A stretch of DNA of 64,000 nucleotides from the IMG/VR virus record IMGVR_UViG_3300028864_000016, positions 154,174 through 218,173 of that record. The stretch is one strand, 5' to 3'. This DNA comes from a virus. The notes beneath the pieces are model-generated. The model was given only the letters and a program-made list of their open reading frames with translations, did not search any database and was not told where the DNA came from. Shown here one piece after another: positions 32,444-41,527 of this stretch (position 1 is its first letter; each line of letters opens with the position of its first letter). Both the position numbers and the translations under genes were made by a program.

Positions 32444-33184
32444 TTATAATAAATTATAATATTTTTCCTCTGCTTCCTTTCTAACTCTTATCGCATCTTC
32501 TTTATCTAAATATGTGCCTAAATAAATAACTTTTTTATTAGCAACAATTTTTGCCATCCATTTTCCATATTTTTTATTTAAATAAACACCTTTGTATCCA
32601 CTTGTGTTTGTTTTTGGAGTTTTATTATGTTTTGAATTTTTTACTTGTGTTGTTATTATAAGATTGTCTTTTCTATAATTAAGACAGTCTCTGTCTCTAT
32701 GAGCAATTATATACCCTACTGGAACTTCCATATTTATCAAGAATCTTCTCAAAGAAATGAATTTTCTATCTATAACACAACTTACTTCAGTTTTTCCTGT
32801 TTTCTTTATGGATGCGAACCATTTATATTGTTTTATCAAATTTACATCGTCTAAATCAATTATTACTCTTGCTGTTTCAATATTATTGCTACAAATTACT
32901 ATTTCTGCATAGTCATTATATATAATCATATCATTAGTACAAGAATTATCCGTCACAGTTCTTCTAGTCGTTCTTTTATCTGATTTCTCTTTTATATATT
33001 CAGCATGTTCATTTGTTTCTATTTTAAATCCTTCACTTTTTAAATAGGTTAGAATATCATTTATTTTATTTGAATTAGTATATTCTTTTAATTTCTTATA
33101 AACCTCTTTATTGTTTAATATATCAGTCTTACTTATTTTACTTCCTAATTTTCTTACTAAATACCATTTTAATTCCGATTTCAT
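32444..33184 (-). CDS. HNH endonuclease with AP2 domain, 246 aa
   Basis: An unusual N-terminal part of about 85 residues precedes the HNH core (YIIAHRDRDCLNYRKDNLII) and a C-terminal AP2 DNA-binding domain (SGYKGVYLNKKYGKWMAKIV ... LGTYLDKEDAI). This is the standard form of free-standing phage homing endonucleases. ATG at 33184 follows AGAGAGG. Confidence 0.85.
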   Translation of the reverse strand: MKSELKWYLVRKLGSKISKTDILNNKEVYKKLKEYTNSNKINDILTYLKSEGFKIETNEHAEYIKEKSDKRTTRRTVTDNSCTNDMIIYNDYAEIVICSNNIETARVIIDLDDVNLIKQYKWFASIKKTGKTEVSCVIDRKFISLRRFLINMEVPVGYIIAHRDRDCLNYRKDNLIITTQVKNSKHNKTPKTNTSGYKGVYLNKKYGKWMAKIVANKKVIYLGTYLDKEDAIRVRKEAEEKYYNLL

Positions 33185-33233
33185 ATGTATCAACCTCTCT
33201 TTATTTTCTTAATTTGTTGAACTCTATGATATT

Positions 33234-33262
33234 AGTATAATATTTATCTTTTACTTTGTCAA
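33234..33262 (-). promoter_or_regulatory. promoter TTGACA-17-TATACT with upstream box
   Basis: Strong promoter; AAATAAATTAATAGAAATAT lies directly before the -35. Follows the terminator at 33283-33316 and drives the endonuclease gene 32444-33184. Confidence 0.7.
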
Positions 33263-33282
33263 CATATTTCTATTAATTTATT

Positions 33283-33316
33283 TCAAAAAAAGAAAAGAAG
33301 ACTAAAATAGCCTTCT
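33283..33316 (-). terminator. strong terminator after 33321-33902
   Basis: AGAAGGCTA and TAGTCTTCT pair over 9 bp (one G-U) with a 3-nt loop, followed by TTTCTTTTTTT in the minus-strand RNA. Confidence 0.75.
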
Positions 33317-33320
33317 CACA

Positions 33321-33902
33321 TTATATTGCTAACCTTCTGTGTTTATCATCTTGTAATTCTTTCATTAAGTCTATGTCTAGTTCATTAAAAGGTATTGATT
33401 TTACTAATTTACAAGTATAATATGTTCCATAATCACCATAAGTAATTGCTATATCTTTACTATATCTACTTTTATTTGGCTTTGTTTGAAATCCTTCATA
33501 TATTTCTAACTTATTAGTATCTAAGTTAATTACATAACCCCATTCACAGTATAAAGAATCATGGATAAATTCTTTCCCCTCAATCATATATCTTAAATCA
33601 TTTTTATATAAATCTAGTTTTCCTTGAGATTTTCTTAACAAACAGTACCAGTCACAAATACTCTTTTCTCCAATATCACCATTATAATATTTTTGACATT
33701 CTTTTATTTGCTCTAAAGTTGGTGTGCTTTCTTCATCTACCATTATCATTTTATTAAAAATATTATTTATTTCATCTATTGTGGTAGACATTATAAATTT
33801 AATAATAGTCTCTCCTAATTCTCTAGGATAACTGTCTTCAAATCTATAAGTGATTTTATCTATTCCATTTTTATGAAAGCCATATACTCCTCTTGTTCCC
33901 AT
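33321..33902 (-). CDS. conserved-looking phage protein, 193 aa
   Basis: Starts MGTRGVYGFHKNGIDKITY, followed by RFEDSYPRELGETI; this GTRG-x-YGF start with a later Y-x-DSYP is a recurring pattern in phage proteins of unknown function. ATG follows GGAGGATATTGCT. Coupled to the 47-aa gene upstream. Confidence 0.7.
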   Translation of the reverse strand: MGTRGVYGFHKNGIDKITYRFEDSYPRELGETIIKFIMSTTIDEINNIFNKMIMVDEESTPTLEQIKECQKYYNGDIGEKSICDWYCLLRKSQGKLDLYKNDLRYMIEGKEFIHDSLYCEWGYVINLDTNKLEIYEGFQTKPNKSRYSKDIAITYGDYGTYYTCKLVKSIPFNELDIDLMKELQDDKHRRLAI

Positions 33903-33916
33903 AGCAATATCCTCCT

Positions 33917-34060
33917 TTACTTATCTTTCTTGGCAGAATCAAAAGAATCTACTCCTATTAAATCTACCAAATATCTACACATTTCATTCATTTTCTTTTC
34001 TAAACGGATATCTCTGAACTCTAAAACTTTTTCTTGTTCTGTTTCGTTTTTATTATTCAT
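33917..34060 (-). CDS. small charged protein, 47 aa
   Basis: ATG at 34060 follows GAAAGGAAG. Helical: NNKNETEQEKVLEFRDIRLE. A TATAAT with extended TG (34091-34100 region) lies upstream. Unrecognised. Confidence 0.6.
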   Translation of the reverse strand: MNNKNETEQEKVLEFRDIRLEKKMNEMCRYLVDLIGVDSFDSAKKDK

Positions 34061-34197
34061 AAATGCTACTTCCTTTCAAAATCTTATATTACTATTATAC
34101 CATTAATTTGAAAGAATATACCTATTGTTCTAAAATATTTTTATTAATTTATTAACAGTAAATAAATTGTGATTTTTATAGGAATTGTAATTCTGTA

Positions 34198-36138
34198 TTA
34201 TATGGCTTGTCCTAAATTTTCATTATGTATTAATTGTTGATTTTGCTTTATGTATTCATTATAATACATCCATTGAAATCCACCTGAACTTAACGATCTA
34301 CCTTTTAAACACTGACTTATTCCACTTGCACTTATTTTTAATTCTAGTTGAACTTCGGTTGCCCCATCCCATTTTTTTATAAAGTTATTATTTAAATCTA
34401 ATTGAATTATAGGTTTTAAAGCATATGATTTAGGTTTAATAAATGGAGTTATTTTATCTTTATTTTTTATGTAATCCTCTTTGTACTTAAATAAATATCC
34501 TTTTGATGTTAATCTCTTTCCATTACATACAGCTCCAACATTCCCACAACTAGTATTTAATACTCTTGACGCTTCAGTAACACTTCTAAATTCATCTATG
34601 TATTCTCCATTTAAATTTAGTCTGACAATTGCTTTAGTTTTTCTAGAATATTTTTCATAAGGAATAAGATTATCTTTTATTTTCATGTATGTATCTTTTA
34701 AGTACCACAAATATCCTCCTGCTGATTTAGGGGTTTTAATATTATCATTATGAGAAATACATTGACTAATATCTCCTTTATGTATTTTATATTTTACACA
34801 AGCTTCTTCTAAACTATCATATTCATATAAAAATTCATTACTTAACGATAATTGAACAACAGATTTATTGTTATATGTACGTTCGTATGGTTTAATATTT
34901 TCAATATTTTTATTGTATTCTTCCTCATACATCCACATATATCCTCCTACTGATTTTTTATCTCCATTTAAGCTACAAACAGATGATATTGAGCATATAT
35001 TTAATTCTTTTTGAGCCATAGTTATAGAATTCCAAGTTTTTATGTATTCCCCTTCTAACGATAATTGAACTATTTTTCTGATATTATGCCCTCCACATTT
35101 ACTACGAGTTTCTATCATATTTTGCTTAGAATCATAGTCACATAAATTATTTATAGCACCTTGTTTTAAATAACGTCTAACAGTACATGACTTAACTTGT
35201 ATTATTTCACCTATTTCAGTTAAATTTTTAATTCCACTATTCCAATAATCACAAGCTGTTTTGACTAAACTATTACAAGCATATTTATTACATTCCAACC
35301 AATCAATTTTAGATAAATCAAATAATTCCGATAATCTGCTTTGTAATACGTTTTGTTTTATAAAATCAAATTCACTATATCTACAATCAATAACTATGTA
35401 CTCATCTATTTTATTTTTCAAAGCTAACTCTTTCTTTAATTTATCATTTTCCTTCTCTTCCTCTAATGTTTTTGAAGATTTATGTTTAAATAATTTATCA
35501 TAATGTTGTCCACCATGTGTCTCAATTATATATTGTTTGTTATTCATTTCAAAATAAAAATCATATCTTTTATTTCCACATAATCTTTTATTTTGATATT
35601 TTATATTTTTTGACCAACTAAAAATGTTTTCTCTTTCAACTTCCATGTTTAATTGTTTTAAAACAGAAAACATAAATTTTTCTGGATAACTTATACCATC
35701 ACTACACGCATCACATGAAAAACCTGCACTTACTATCGTAGCAATTTTATACATTTTTTCATATCCACAATCAGAACAAACAAATAATCTTTCGTTACTA
35801 CTACCACAACTTATTGAATATCCATCTTCAGGATTCTTTAATAGTTTTGCTATATCGGGGCGAATTGACCATAAATCATTATATCCTTTTAATACTTTGC
35901 GACTTGGCGTACAACATACATTGCAACCGTTATATAAAAGGTGACCTTCCTCCATTATATCAATGTTACCACATCTATTACATTTATATGTATAATATTT
36001 CATGTTTGTTGTTGTATGCCCACTCCTACATTCTTTACTTTTATGTTGTTCAATAATAATTTTTCTATCTATAATAATTATATCTCGCTTATCGTCTTTT
36101 ATTATTTGTCCTACTTCATATTTAAATTTAACTTTCAA
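34198..36138 (-). CDS. giant homing endonuclease, EDxHD-like core with four DNA-binding repeats, 646 aa
   Basis: N-terminal zinc ribbons (CNRCGN, CNVCC, CSDCGY, CDAC) lead to a nuclease core EKFMFSVLKQLNMEVERE ... RYDFYFEMNNKQYIIETHGG, then QHYD, the E ... D-x-H layout of EDxHD/Vsr-like phage homing enzymes. A DECRYSEF-type IDCRYSEFDF strand follows. The C-terminal half has four repeats beginning IVQLSLEGEYIKTWNS, VVQLSLSNEFLYEYDS, IVRLNLNGEYIDEFRS and IIQLDLNNNFIKKWDG, each followed by a helix-turn-helix and a GGYxWxY end: NUMOD-type modules. Paralogue of the next gene. Confidence 0.8.
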   Translation of the reverse strand: MKVKFKYEVGQIIKDDKRDIIIIDRKIIIEQHKSKECRSGHTTTNMKYYTYKCNRCGNIDIMEEGHLLYNGCNVCCTPSRKVLKGYNDLWSIRPDIAKLLKNPEDGYSISCGSSNERLFVCSDCGYEKMYKIATIVSAGFSCDACSDGISYPEKFMFSVLKQLNMEVERENIFSWSKNIKYQNKRLCGNKRYDFYFEMNNKQYIIETHGGQHYDKLFKHKSSKTLEEEKENDKLKKELALKNKIDEYIVIDCRYSEFDFIKQNVLQSRLSELFDLSKIDWLECNKYACNSLVKTACDYWNSGIKNLTEIGEIIQVKSCTVRRYLKQGAINNLCDYDSKQNMIETRSKCGGHNIRKIVQLSLEGEYIKTWNSITMAQKELNICSISSVCSLNGDKKSVGGYMWMYEEEYNKNIENIKPYERTYNNKSVVQLSLSNEFLYEYDSLEEACVKYKIHKGDISQCISHNDNIKTPKSAGGYLWYLKDTYMKIKDNLIPYEKYSRKTKAIVRLNLNGEYIDEFRSVTEASRVLNTSCGNVGAVCNGKRLTSKGYLFKYKEDYIKNKDKITPFIKPKSYALKPIIQLDLNNNFIKKWDGATEVQLELKISASGISQCLKGRSLSSGGFQWMYYNEYIKQNQQLIHNENLGQAI

Positions 36139-36182
36139 TTTTATACCTTCCTACATTCTTTATATTTTATTTTTATATGTAA

Positions 36183-37760
36183 TTAACAAGCTTGTACTAA
36201 TTCTATATTATGTAATTCTATTAATTTATTTTTTATGTCATATTTTATGTATTCTTCTGGAGTTAAATCTTCTATGTATTTAAATTTGTATCCTTTATAA
36301 TGTATCCGTTCACCTCGACAAACTCTTGAAATACCACTTAATGATAATATTACACCAAATATTCTTTGACTATTGGTTGACATATCTAAAACTGATTTAG
36401 ACAAATATGCATTATTAATGCATATTGTTGGCTTTAATTTTTGTAATTTCATTTTTATTATATTTTGATTTATTATTTTTTCTTTTTCATCATTTGCATC
36501 ATAGTTACAATAATTTAGTATCTTTCCTTGTTTCAACCACTTACGAACAGTATTGTGAGAATATCCCATAATTTTTCCTATATCTACTGTTGTTAAATCT
36601 AAATTGTTCCTTTTATGTTCACAAGCCACTTTAACTAAATTGGAACAAGCGTATTCTTCTATTCTTAACCAATCAATTTTTGATAATTCAAATATATTAG
36701 CCAAATTGCTTTCTTGTATATGGTCTTTAATCCATTCTAATTTAGAATATCTACAATCAATCACTATGTAATTTTCTTCTTTAATTTCATTATTTAATGC
36801 TAATTTTCTTTTTAATTTGTCATTATTTTGGACTTCTTCAACTGTTTGTCCACCACAACTATCAAACGCTTTCTCGTAGTGCTGAATCCCATTTATCTCA
36901 CAAATATATTGTTCATTATTTAATTTAAAATAAAAATCATATTTATATTTGTCACACCATTCAAATGTTGTTTTTGTTAATTGAATTTCAAAATCAATTC
37001 CTAGTTGTTTTAATAGACTAAATATAAATTTCTCTCCATAAGGTACTGAATCACTGCAATTACAAGATATTCCATGTAAATAATATATTTTATTTATAGG
37101 TATTTTTATTTTCTTTATAGTCAAACAATCAGGGCAAATTAGATTTATCTTTTGATTACTTGTTTTTGTATATAACTTAGCTTCATCATAACCACCTTGA
37201 AAGAATGGTATCATCCATTTATCTGTTTTAACTATTGAATTTATTTTTTCTACTACAACATGTCCACTACAACAGGAACAACCTCCTTTTAATACACTAC
37301 TCTCTACTACCCATAATTCTTTTTTGGATTCTTGGTTTCTATAATGTTTGTCACAATCAAATCCACAAATGTTACATTTATATTGATACCATTTTTCTTT
37401 AAGTATATTTTTCTTGCCTCTTTTATCAATTCTCTCTCTTTCTATAATTTTTCTATTAACAATGGTAATATCTCGTTTCTCATCTTGCAACCTAGTACCA
37501 ATTTCAATTTTAAAATCTGAGGTATATTTTTCTAATATTTTACCAAGTTGACATTTAGTAAAATTTCTAAATCCAATTCTAAAAATTGAATTATTATATA
37601 TTATCTTCAATTTACCAGATTTTTTATCATAATCTATAATTTTAATATACCCATCTATATTTTCATAAATAAATTTAATTATATATCCTATTGAATTTAC
37701 CCATAAAATTCTATTACCACTTTTATTATGTGGTAAATCATCTAAAAATACTTTTCTCAT
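36183..37760 (-). CDS. second EDxHD-like homing endonuclease, 525 aa
   Basis: Shares with 34198-36138 the zinc ribbons (CNICGFDCDKH, CSCCSGH, CPDC), the core EKFIFSLLKQLGIDFEIQ, YDFYFKLNNEQYICEINGIQ, HYEKAF, and the IDCRYSK strand and SKIDWL helix. It has an extra N-terminal domain of about 85 residues and only one C-terminal DNA-binding module. Its ATG overlaps the end of gene 37757-38086, suggesting insertion next to or into that gene. Confidence 0.8.
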   Translation of the reverse strand: MRKVFLDDLPHNKSGNRILWVNSIGYIIKFIYENIDGYIKIIDYDKKSGKLKIIYNNSIFRIGFRNFTKCQLGKILEKYTSDFKIEIGTRLQDEKRDITIVNRKIIERERIDKRGKKNILKEKWYQYKCNICGFDCDKHYRNQESKKELWVVESSVLKGGCSCCSGHVVVEKINSIVKTDKWMIPFFQGGYDEAKLYTKTSNQKINLICPDCLTIKKIKIPINKIYYLHGISCNCSDSVPYGEKFIFSLLKQLGIDFEIQLTKTTFEWCDKYKYDFYFKLNNEQYICEINGIQHYEKAFDSCGGQTVEEVQNNDKLKRKLALNNEIKEENYIVIDCRYSKLEWIKDHIQESNLANIFELSKIDWLRIEEYACSNLVKVACEHKRNNLDLTTVDIGKIMGYSHNTVRKWLKQGKILNYCNYDANDEKEKIINQNIIKMKLQKLKPTICINNAYLSKSVLDMSTNSQRIFGVILSLSGISRVCRGERIHYKGYKFKYIEDLTPEEYIKYDIKNKLIELHNIELVQAC

Positions 37761-38086
37761 GCAACTACCTTCTCACTGGTTACACCATTTATTCTATAAA
37801 AGTCATTTAAACTTAAATATTCTGGAGTTTTATTTTGGTCAACACTTTTAGCCATCTTTTTTATGTATTTATTAATTTCTTCTTCACTAAAATCACCATC
37901 ATATATAACTTGAAAACTTTTTAGAGCAATCATATCAGGACTAAAATTTCTAATATTAATTAAACAACCTTTATACTTTACTCTTCCATAATAATTTTTA
38001 TATTCTAATATCTCAACACTATCACCTAATTTCTCTACCAATTCATCTATAACTTCTTTAATATTTGTTCTTTTTGTAACTATCAT
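37757..38086 (-). CDS. hypothetical protein, 109 aa, possibly truncated host of the endonuclease
   Basis: ATG follows AGAGAGTG. Alpha/beta protein (VIDELVEKLGDSVEILEYKN). Its stop overlaps the start of the large endonuclease by 4 nt, so its C-terminus may have been cut or replaced when that gene arrived. Unrecognised. Confidence 0.6.
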   Translation of the reverse strand: MIVTKRTNIKEVIDELVEKLGDSVEILEYKNYYGRVKYKGCLINIRNFSPDMIALKSFQVIYDGDFSEEEINKYIKKMAKSVDQNKTPEYLSLNDFYRINGVTSEKVVA

Positions 38087-38156
38087 GTTAATATCACTCT
38101 CTTTCTTCTATTAATTTATTGAATATCTATATCAACTTAATTTATTTTCAAATTTA

Positions 38157-38174
38157 AGGGAAGCCGAAACTTCC
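38157..38174 (-). terminator. GC-rich hairpin after 38184-38444
   Basis: GGGAAG and CTTCCC form a 6-bp stem with a 6-nt loop 10 nt after the stop codon, followed by TTAAATTT. Confidence 0.5.
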
Positions 38175-38183
38175 CATTATTAT

Positions 38184-38444
38184 TTATAAAGTAGATTTTC
38201 TTCTCTTCCAATCAAATATAGGCTCTGGCTTAAATTTACTAAATCTTTTTTGAATTTCTCTGTAATAGTTCTTATCATTATAAAAGATATTATTAATCAT
38301 GTTCTTTATAGCTTTATCATAGCTTTTCTTAAAGTATTCTACAGTATTTTTATCATCTTCTATCCTGTCTTTCCATTCATTTAATAATTTAATAGTTTCT
38401 TTGGAATGTTTATATTCTTTATACCAATTAATATCTATAACCAT
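38184..38444 (-). CDS. hypothetical basic protein, 86 aa
   Basis: Helical and strongly basic, with EYFKKSYDKAIKNMINNIFY and a C-terminal FDWKRRKSTL. Its ribosome-binding site is perfectly complementary to a sequence in its own leader (38449-38486). Possibly nucleic-acid-binding; unrecognised. Confidence 0.65.
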   Translation of the reverse strand: MVIDINWYKEYKHSKETIKLLNEWKDRIEDDKNTVEYFKKSYDKAIKNMINNIFYNDKNYYREIQKRFSKFKPEPIFDWKRRKSTL

Positions 38445-38448
38445 GTTT

Positions 38449-38486
38449 ACCTCCTTATATTCTCTTAAATTACCTCACAAGGAGGT
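38449..38486 (-). promoter_or_regulatory. leader with switchable ribosome-binding-site hairpin
   Basis: The RNA contains ACCTCCTT (38479-38486), exactly complementary to the Shine-Dalgarno AAGGAGGT (38449-38456). The same ACCTC can instead pair with GAGGT a few bases on (38472-38476), which would free the site. Two exclusive hairpins of this kind are typical of translational switches. Confidence 0.5.
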
Positions 38487-38516
38487 TTTATCTTTCGTTT
38501 GATTGTTTTTAATTTA

Positions 38517-39524
38517 TTAGTTATTAATTGAAATATTCTTATTCATTGCAATTCTAACGATGAAGTTTCTCAATTTATTTTCAGTTACCTCTTTTATATT
38601 GTGTTCGTCATCAGAACCTTTTATATGATTGAAGAAATGATGTGATTCATGTATACCATCTTTTATTATAAATTTTATTCTTATGTATCCTTCAGCATCA
38701 TAACTAGCTTCTATTGAATGCTTATAATCTTTAAATAATTTATGTATGTTTTCAAGATTATTATTAACTACTGAATTAAAAACTTCAACCTTATTACCTA
38801 ATACTTCTCTTCTTTTTAGTATTTCATTTTTAAAGTCAATATTGCTTTTTATATTTAAGTCTCCAGCACTTTCTTCATATAGATTTGCATTTCTTCTTAA
38901 TCCTCTGACTGGTTTTTCTTTTTCAAACATTTCCTTGTACTCATTGCAAATATCAAAATATTTGTCAAAGTCTGCATCTCCAAGTCGTTCTTTGGTCTTT
39001 TTTATTTGCTCTTTAGTTAATAATCCCCATTCTTCAAGTTTCTTTATTCCTATAACATAATAGCTAATGTCTTTTCTCCAGTTAAAGAAATTCATTATAG
39101 GATATTTTATAGTAAATACTGATACATATTTCTTAGCCTTTATATCTAATTGAGGTAATCCATCGTCAAACAAAACCATATCAATAATTTCATCTTCATC
39201 AAATCTTTCGTCCTTATCATATATAGTTATCTTTTCCCCTGTATTAAATTCAATAAACAACTTCTTTCTTGAAAAGTTATAGTATCTAATTGATTCTCTT
39301 ATAATCTCATCCAAAGCAAACATTTCTTCAAAACGGTCTTTTAATATCTTTAATTGTCCTATATTGCTATTTATGTACTGAACGGTTTTGGGTTTATCCT
39401 GCAATACTTTATTTGCTAATAGAAAAGTCTTACTACCTCCTCGGCTTATATTAGCCATTATTATTTTTGATTCATCTTCTATAATGTCTTTTTGCCACTC
39501 TGTAAATATTAGTTTCTTTATCAT
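38517..39524 (-). CDS. P-loop ATPase, terminase-like, 335 aa
   Basis: Residues 6-37 read LIFTEWQKDIIEDESKIIMA then NISRGGSKTFLLANKVL, an aromatic adenine-binding stretch and deviant Walker A as in large terminase subunits; VLFDDGLPQL is a possible Walker B. The rest does not show the terminase nuclease motifs. It is too short for a working large terminase (usually 420-600 aa). It may be a decayed or repurposed terminase ATPase. Confidence 0.55.
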   Translation of the reverse strand: MIKKLIFTEWQKDIIEDESKIIMANISRGGSKTFLLANKVLQDKPKTVQYINSNIGQLKILKDRFEEMFALDEIIRESIRYYNFSRKKLFIEFNTGEKITIYDKDERFDEDEIIDMVLFDDGLPQLDIKAKKYVSVFTIKYPIMNFFNWRKDISYYVIGIKKLEEWGLLTKEQIKKTKERLGDADFDKYFDICNEYKEMFEKEKPVRGLRRNANLYEESAGDLNIKSNIDFKNEILKRREVLGNKVEVFNSVVNNNLENIHKLFKDYKHSIEASYDAEGYIRIKFIIKDGIHESHHFFNHIKGSDDEHNIKEVTENKLRNFIVRIAMNKNISINN

Positions 39525-39526
39525 AA

Positions 39527-39823
39527 TTACATTTCTCCTTTATCATTAAAATTTTTAAGATATTCTTCTAAATCATCTCTAGGTATTATTTTTACTTCAC
39601 CATGAAACATTTCATCTTTTATACCTTCTATGTATTCATCAGCTACCAATTCAGTTTCAAATATAAGCCAATCTTCCATTTCTATTAAGAATATTGGATC
39701 ATATGCTATTTCCTTATCTGTAACCATGTAGAATTGATTAACTTCCTTATCATATTCAAAGGTATATGATTTTGTACTGTCATGTGCTAAGTCAGGTAAG
39801 AATATTGCTTTTAATTTTTTCAT
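39527..39823 (-). CDS. hypothetical protein, 98 aa
   Basis: Two nucleotides separate its stop from the ATPase start. Alpha/beta (SYTFEYDKEVNQFYMVTDKE), acidic. Coupled with the ATPase; function unknown. Confidence 0.65.
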   Translation of the reverse strand: MKKLKAIFLPDLAHDSTKSYTFEYDKEVNQFYMVTDKEIAYDPIFLIEMEDWLIFETELVADEYIEGIKDEMFHGEVKIIPRDDLEEYLKNFNDKGEM

Positions 39824-39930
39824 GTTTTTGTCTCTCCTCTTTATTTAATTATTTATATTTAGAAGACTTCTATCAACTTAAAAGCTTTTAAAAATCTTCA
39901 TTTACTTAGTTTTTTCTTTTAGTTAATTAA

Positions 39931-40227
39931 TTATTTTTCCCAACAATCAATTTTTAAATATGTATTAGCTACAAAGTTTAGCAATATTTCTGAAGGGCTT
40001 TCTATTTTATTTGACTCTACATTAAAATTTAACTTTCCAATTATACCAAAGTTATCATATATAGTAATTCCAAACTCTTGTATATCTACTTTCACTTTTT
40101 CAAATGGGTTAAATAATTTTTTAATATCATCTGAATTTTCTTTAACTAATCTTTGAAACTCGCCTTTATTGATTTCCTTGATTCCAAAATTATATTCTAT
40201 TCTTTCATTAAAATTTAATTTACTCAT
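39931..40227 (-). CDS. hypothetical protein, 98 aa
   Basis: The ATG follows AAAAGGAG. Contains IQEFGITIYDNFGIIGKLNF. The gap after it (39824-39930) has a GAAGATTTTTAAAAG-type hairpin. Unrecognised. Confidence 0.65.
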   Translation of the reverse strand: MSKLNFNERIEYNFGIKEINKGEFQRLVKENSDDIKKLFNPFEKVKVDIQEFGITIYDNFGIIGKLNFNVESNKIESPSEILLNFVANTYLKIDCWEK

Positions 40228-40254
40228 TTTTAATTCTCCTTTTTTATTAATTTA

Positions 40255-40416
40255 TTAATTCTTCTTTACTGTTTCCCAACCTTGTCCATTAAATTTAGCT
40301 ACTATTGGTTTAGATTGTCTTGTCTTACCTATTGAAAAATAGATTTCTACAGTATTTTCGTCTATGTAGACTGGTTCTTCAAAGTGTATTTTAATTGATA
40401 ATTTACTTGTATCCAT
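40255..40416 (-). CDS. small beta-rich protein, 53 aa
   Basis: ATG at 40416 follows TGAGGTGAG. Reads MDTSKLSIKIHFEEPVYIDE and ends GQGWETVKKN; compact beta protein. First gene after promoter 40438-40466. Unrecognised. Confidence 0.6.
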   Translation of the reverse strand: MDTSKLSIKIHFEEPVYIDENTVEIYFSIGKTRQSKPIVAKFNGQGWETVKKN

Positions 40417-40437
40417 AGTTCTCACCTCATTTACCTA

Positions 40438-40466
40438 ATCCTACCACATTGGAATTTGAATTTCAA
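40438..40466 (-). promoter_or_regulatory. promoter TTGAAA-17-TAGGAT with upstream box
   Basis: Spacing 17 bp; AACAAATTAATAGAAATAAG directly upstream of the -35. Confidence 0.6.
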
Positions 40467-40495
40467 TACTTATTTCTATTAATTTGTTGTTTATT

Positions 40496-40810
40496 TTAAT
40501 CATAGTAATGCTCATATAATATATCTTTATAATATTTACTAATAGTGTCTCTATATGTCTTCATGTCTCCAACACATGTTATACTTCTTATTCCATCAAT
40601 ATCTGCTACTTCTCCAAGAATATAATCTTGAGTAATTTCAACCTCATTATCTTCCTCATAATCATCAATTGACATATATTTGCTTAAATCCATGCCTAAT
40701 GCTTTTCCAAAACAATCTATATGTTCCCTCCCCTCATATAATTTATTATCCATTATAAGAAAAGCATTTATTCTTTGTTCTTCCCAATCATAATCTTTTG
40801 GCTGACGCAT
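40496..40810 (-). CDS. hypothetical acidic protein, 104 aa
   Basis: ATG at 40810 follows AAAGGAGTG. Acidic, with a SIDDYEEDNEVEITQDYILG stretch. Ends just upstream of promoter 40438-40466. Unrecognised. Confidence 0.65.
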   Translation of the reverse strand: MRQPKDYDWEEQRINAFLIMDNKLYEGREHIDCFGKALGMDLSKYMSIDDYEEDNEVEITQDYILGEVADIDGIRSITCVGDMKTYRDTISKYYKDILYEHYYD

Positions 40811-40830
40811 TTTTATCACTCCTTTATTTT

Positions 40831-41172
40831 TTAAATTACATCATTTTTCTTTAATCTTAGTCTTATATCAATATAATCTTGAGTTACTATAAATGAATTA
40901 TCTGATGTTTTTATTATAATAGCATTTCCACACCCTCTAGTTTGTTCCGCAACAGTTAATTTTTTATTTCTATACATACTTCCTATTGTATTAATAACAT
41001 CATATGTTAATAAGTCATATTCAGTAGATACACAACCTATTTCTTTTGAGGTATCTGAGGCATTCCCACCATTTTCTTTACATATATGTGTTGTGATAAA
41101 AGAATTACTATAATCTAATTTAAATATTTCTGCTATTGTATTAATTAATTTCTTTGCAAATTCTTGTTTCAT
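40831..41172 (-). CDS. hypothetical protein, 113 aa
   Basis: Contains ITTHICKENGGNASDTSKEI and EQTRGCGNAIIIKTSDNSFI. Alpha/beta. ATG follows GGAGAGATG. Unrecognised. Confidence 0.65.
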   Translation of the reverse strand: MKQEFAKKLINTIAEIFKLDYSNSFITTHICKENGGNASDTSKEIGCVSTEYDLLTYDVINTIGSMYRNKKLTVAEQTRGCGNAIIIKTSDNSFIVTQDYIDIRLRLKKNDVI

Positions 41173-41214
41173 CTTTACATCTCTCCTTTTAATTTATTTA
41201 ACACTTGATAAAAT

Positions 41215-41267
41215 AGCCATTTTATAACAATAACTAGGTGCTACAAGCTAGTGATAGACTTATTCTT
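41215..41267 (-). repeat. gene-end element with hairpin
   Basis: After the stop of 41260-41526 the minus strand reads GTCTATCACTAGCTTGTAGC, where ACTAG can pair with a later CTAGT, then ATAAAATGGCTATTTTAT, a 7-bp AT hairpin. Clearest copy of the family. Confidence 0.5.
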
Positions 41268-41526
41268 GTTTTGTAAATTTCTCAAATTTCTCTACATCTT
41301 TAATATAATCTTCAATATATTCTCTTATAATTTTTTCGTCTGTTCTGAAGTCTATGTCTAAAAAATAATCGCCATAATATAATCTGTCTTCTGCAAAATA
41401 TAGGTTTCTAGCTTTTACAAAATTAATAACTTCATCTATTGTCTTAAACACAATGATATCATCTTTTGATATTGTGTTTTCCACATTACAATAATTTAGA
41501 CTTTTTAATTTAAATTCATATTTCAT
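41260..41526 (-). CDS. hypothetical protein, 88 aa
   Basis: ATG at 41526 follows AAAGGAATTG and lies one base after the upstream stop. Alpha/beta with RLYYGDYFLDIDFRTDEKII. Unrecognised. Confidence 0.65.
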   Translation of the reverse strand: MKYEFKLKSLNYCNVENTISKDDIIVFKTIDEVINFVKARNLYFAEDRLYYGDYFLDIDFRTDEKIIREYIEDYIKDVEKFEKFTKQE

Positions 41527-41527
41527 C

